A DNA stretch of 64,000 nucleotides, from the NCBI GenBank assembly GCA_025094145.1, contig JALLLS010000001.1, positions 1,116,001 through 1,180,000 of the forward strand. Reading direction: 5' to 3'. Numbering within the stretch: the stretch's first letter is position 1; the number at the start of each line of letters is the position of its first letter. The notes under the pieces are model-generated. The model saw only the letters and a list, made by a program, of their open reading frames with translations, did not search any database and was not told where the DNA came from. A program made the translations under genes and the position numbers. This DNA is from Spinellus fusiger (taxonomy: Eukaryota > Mucoromycota > Mucoromycetes > Mucorales > Phycomycetaceae). Positions 62,686 through 64,000 of the stretch are shown in pieces.

Positions 62686-63026
62686 AGTAAATCTCCAAAT
62701 GTCTAATAGAAAACAGTCCAGTCAATCTAGTCAGTCAGTCAGTGAGCTCATCTTGCTATTCTTCTCATGAGCTCACCACTGAGGTAGTAGATGGAATGAT
62801 GAATGTCAGCTACTATATCCAAAGGGTCGAATCCCTGTGTAAAAGGCCAATAGAGTGCTGGCCATGCGGGTGCTTCCTGGTAGCCATAAGGAAGATGGAA
62901 GTGGGATATGGATATGGACATGTCTTATTAAGAAGGAAAGAAAATAAGTCATTTTCTTTTGTGGGGTGAAATATTCTCTTTTTTTTCCCTTTAGACATGA
63001 GATGCCCATATATGGAGTAATATTCT
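62686..63026. other. Intergenic region, uncertain exon remnants
   Basis: Short open stretches occur on the plus strand (for example MMNVSYYIQRVESLCK near 62790). No consistent exon chain could be built. A GGGTCGAATCC sequence near 62823 resembles a tRNA B box but lacks the rest of a tRNA. Confidence 0.35.
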
Positions 63027-63272
63027 ATGCCTATAGAAATAGTTTATAAAAATGTAGATAGGAGAGACATGATCGCCCTTTTAGCAGTCCATAACAGAAA
63101 GAGCCAAACGGTGAGCCAACAACATCTTATCTATGCCACTGCCTTTTCTTGGTGCAGATCCCTGGTTAATGACTATGAACCACAAGTTTATGCTAGTAAT
63201 AATGATCCTGCTATCACTCGCCAAGAAATAAACATACTAGGCATGGCTGAGAGATTTATTCCTATAGCTTAG
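63027..63272 (+). CDS. Possible small gene, unknown
   Basis: An 81-aa ATG-initiated frame (MPIEIVYKNVDRRDMIALLA... ending EINILGMAERFIPIA) with protein-like composition, a mixed charge pattern and no low complexity. No family is recognised and no introns are evident. It might be the last exon of a gene whose earlier exons lie at 62740-62940. Confidence 0.3.
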   Translation: MPIEIVYKNVDRRDMIALLAVHNRKSQTVSQQHLIYATAFSWCRSLVNDYEPQVYASNNDPAITRQEINILGMAERFIPIA

Positions 63273-64000
63273 TCCACAACATTCTATAATACATTCTATA
63301 ATCCAGCTTTATAGCATCTCCTAATAAGTTCATGCAGTAATGACGCTCTATAAAAAGGTAACATTCTTTGCTGTTGGCCACTTCACCCCTCTGCAGGGTG
63401 GTGTGTTTATGGATCAGCCAAAGTAACACCAATTTACGTTATTGACTCTGTCACTGTACATACCAACAATAGAAAATGAGTTGACTTTCTCTAGACAAAA
63501 GACAATAGAAACACTAGTCGTATGCATTTGGTGGATTCTTCTCTCTGTCTCTACTGCTTTTTCTTTTTCCAGGCACATCTTTCAACCCCTCCTTATACAC
63601 TTTTTTTTTCTCTGTTCTCCAAAAAATCCTCTCATCATTTACAAACTATCTGATAATTGCTTAGCCTTTTATCATCCAAAGAACACTAGTGACTAGACTG
63701 GAGAATGGATAGGGAGAGGCGAATAAAGATCTCTTTCAAGATAACAAAGACATTGAACCCTATACTAACCCACTGGTCTAGTTTACAAGAGAAGTTGTCT
63801 CTACAGAATGCCGGATCAATGTAGACAGATCATCTAATTGCTGCTATTGTGGAGTTCGATCTTAAAGACAAATATACTTTGTGTTGCAGAAGAATAAAGA
63901 TAATTGACCAGTCTATACAACCAAGGATTATTTTTTTCGGCTTTTAAACGGTAACACTTCTTTCCTTTAAAGAATGTAACTACACACTCAAAGATGCTTG
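63273..64000. other. Right-end region without a recognised gene
   Basis: Some open stretches exist (63442-63696, plus strand, no ATG at its start) with a hydrophobic, pyrimidine-driven composition. Nothing is supportable. A neighbouring gene may begin beyond the window edge. Confidence 0.4.

Noticed and set aside
62820..62832. Possible tRNA B box GGGTCGAATCC
   Set aside because: No matching A box at the right distance and no acceptor stem; not a tRNA.

Overview
The window looks like nuclear DNA of a filamentous fungus, most likely an early-diverging Mucoromycota (Mucorales-type) genome. Genes carry many short GT-AG introns (about 45-175 nt), intergenic DNA is AT-rich, HIS4 has the fungal trifunctional fusion, and relics of small DNA transposons are present, one carrying a decayed Fanzor gene. 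Species-level placement is not possible from the sequence alone. Exon borders below were read by eye from splice signals and frame continuity.

Left block (1-17 kb): a polarity-type SH3-SAM-PH protein with a C-terminal CH-like domain (+) converges on acetyl-CoA carboxylase (-). A 2.3-kb divergent promoter region separates the latter from a Myb/SANT-like protein (+), which converges on a divergent cystathionine beta-synthase-like gene (-). Middle block (17-26 kb): ATG8 (+), ribosomal protein L39, a Hook dynein adaptor and a METTL5-type rRNA methyltransferase (all -). This block is bracketed by two identical 583-bp inverted repeats at 17.53 and 25.75 kb. One of them abuts a 712-bp non-coding element with terminal inverted repeats.

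About 26.3-38 kb is an AT-rich gene desert with only microsatellites, one decayed transposon end and two weak small-gene candidates. HSP70 (-) follows. At 42.3-44.8 kb lies a TA-bordered element family region containing a broken Fanzor (eukaryotic TnpB-like nuclease) gene with a 27-bp inverted repeat at its 3' end. This is the most unusual content of the window.

Right block (45-64 kb): casein kinase 2 beta (+), two unknown single-pass membrane proteins (47.1 kb +, 49.5 kb -), CCR4-NOT scaffold NOT1 (-), HIS4 (-) and a TMEM170-like membrane protein (-). These genes are mainly conserved housekeeping functions: lipid synthesis, autophagy, translation, dynein transport, mRNA decay, histidine synthesis and chaperones. 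No operon-like logic is visible. The interest lies in the mobile-element relics, the inverted duplication, and several oddities inside otherwise conserved genes.
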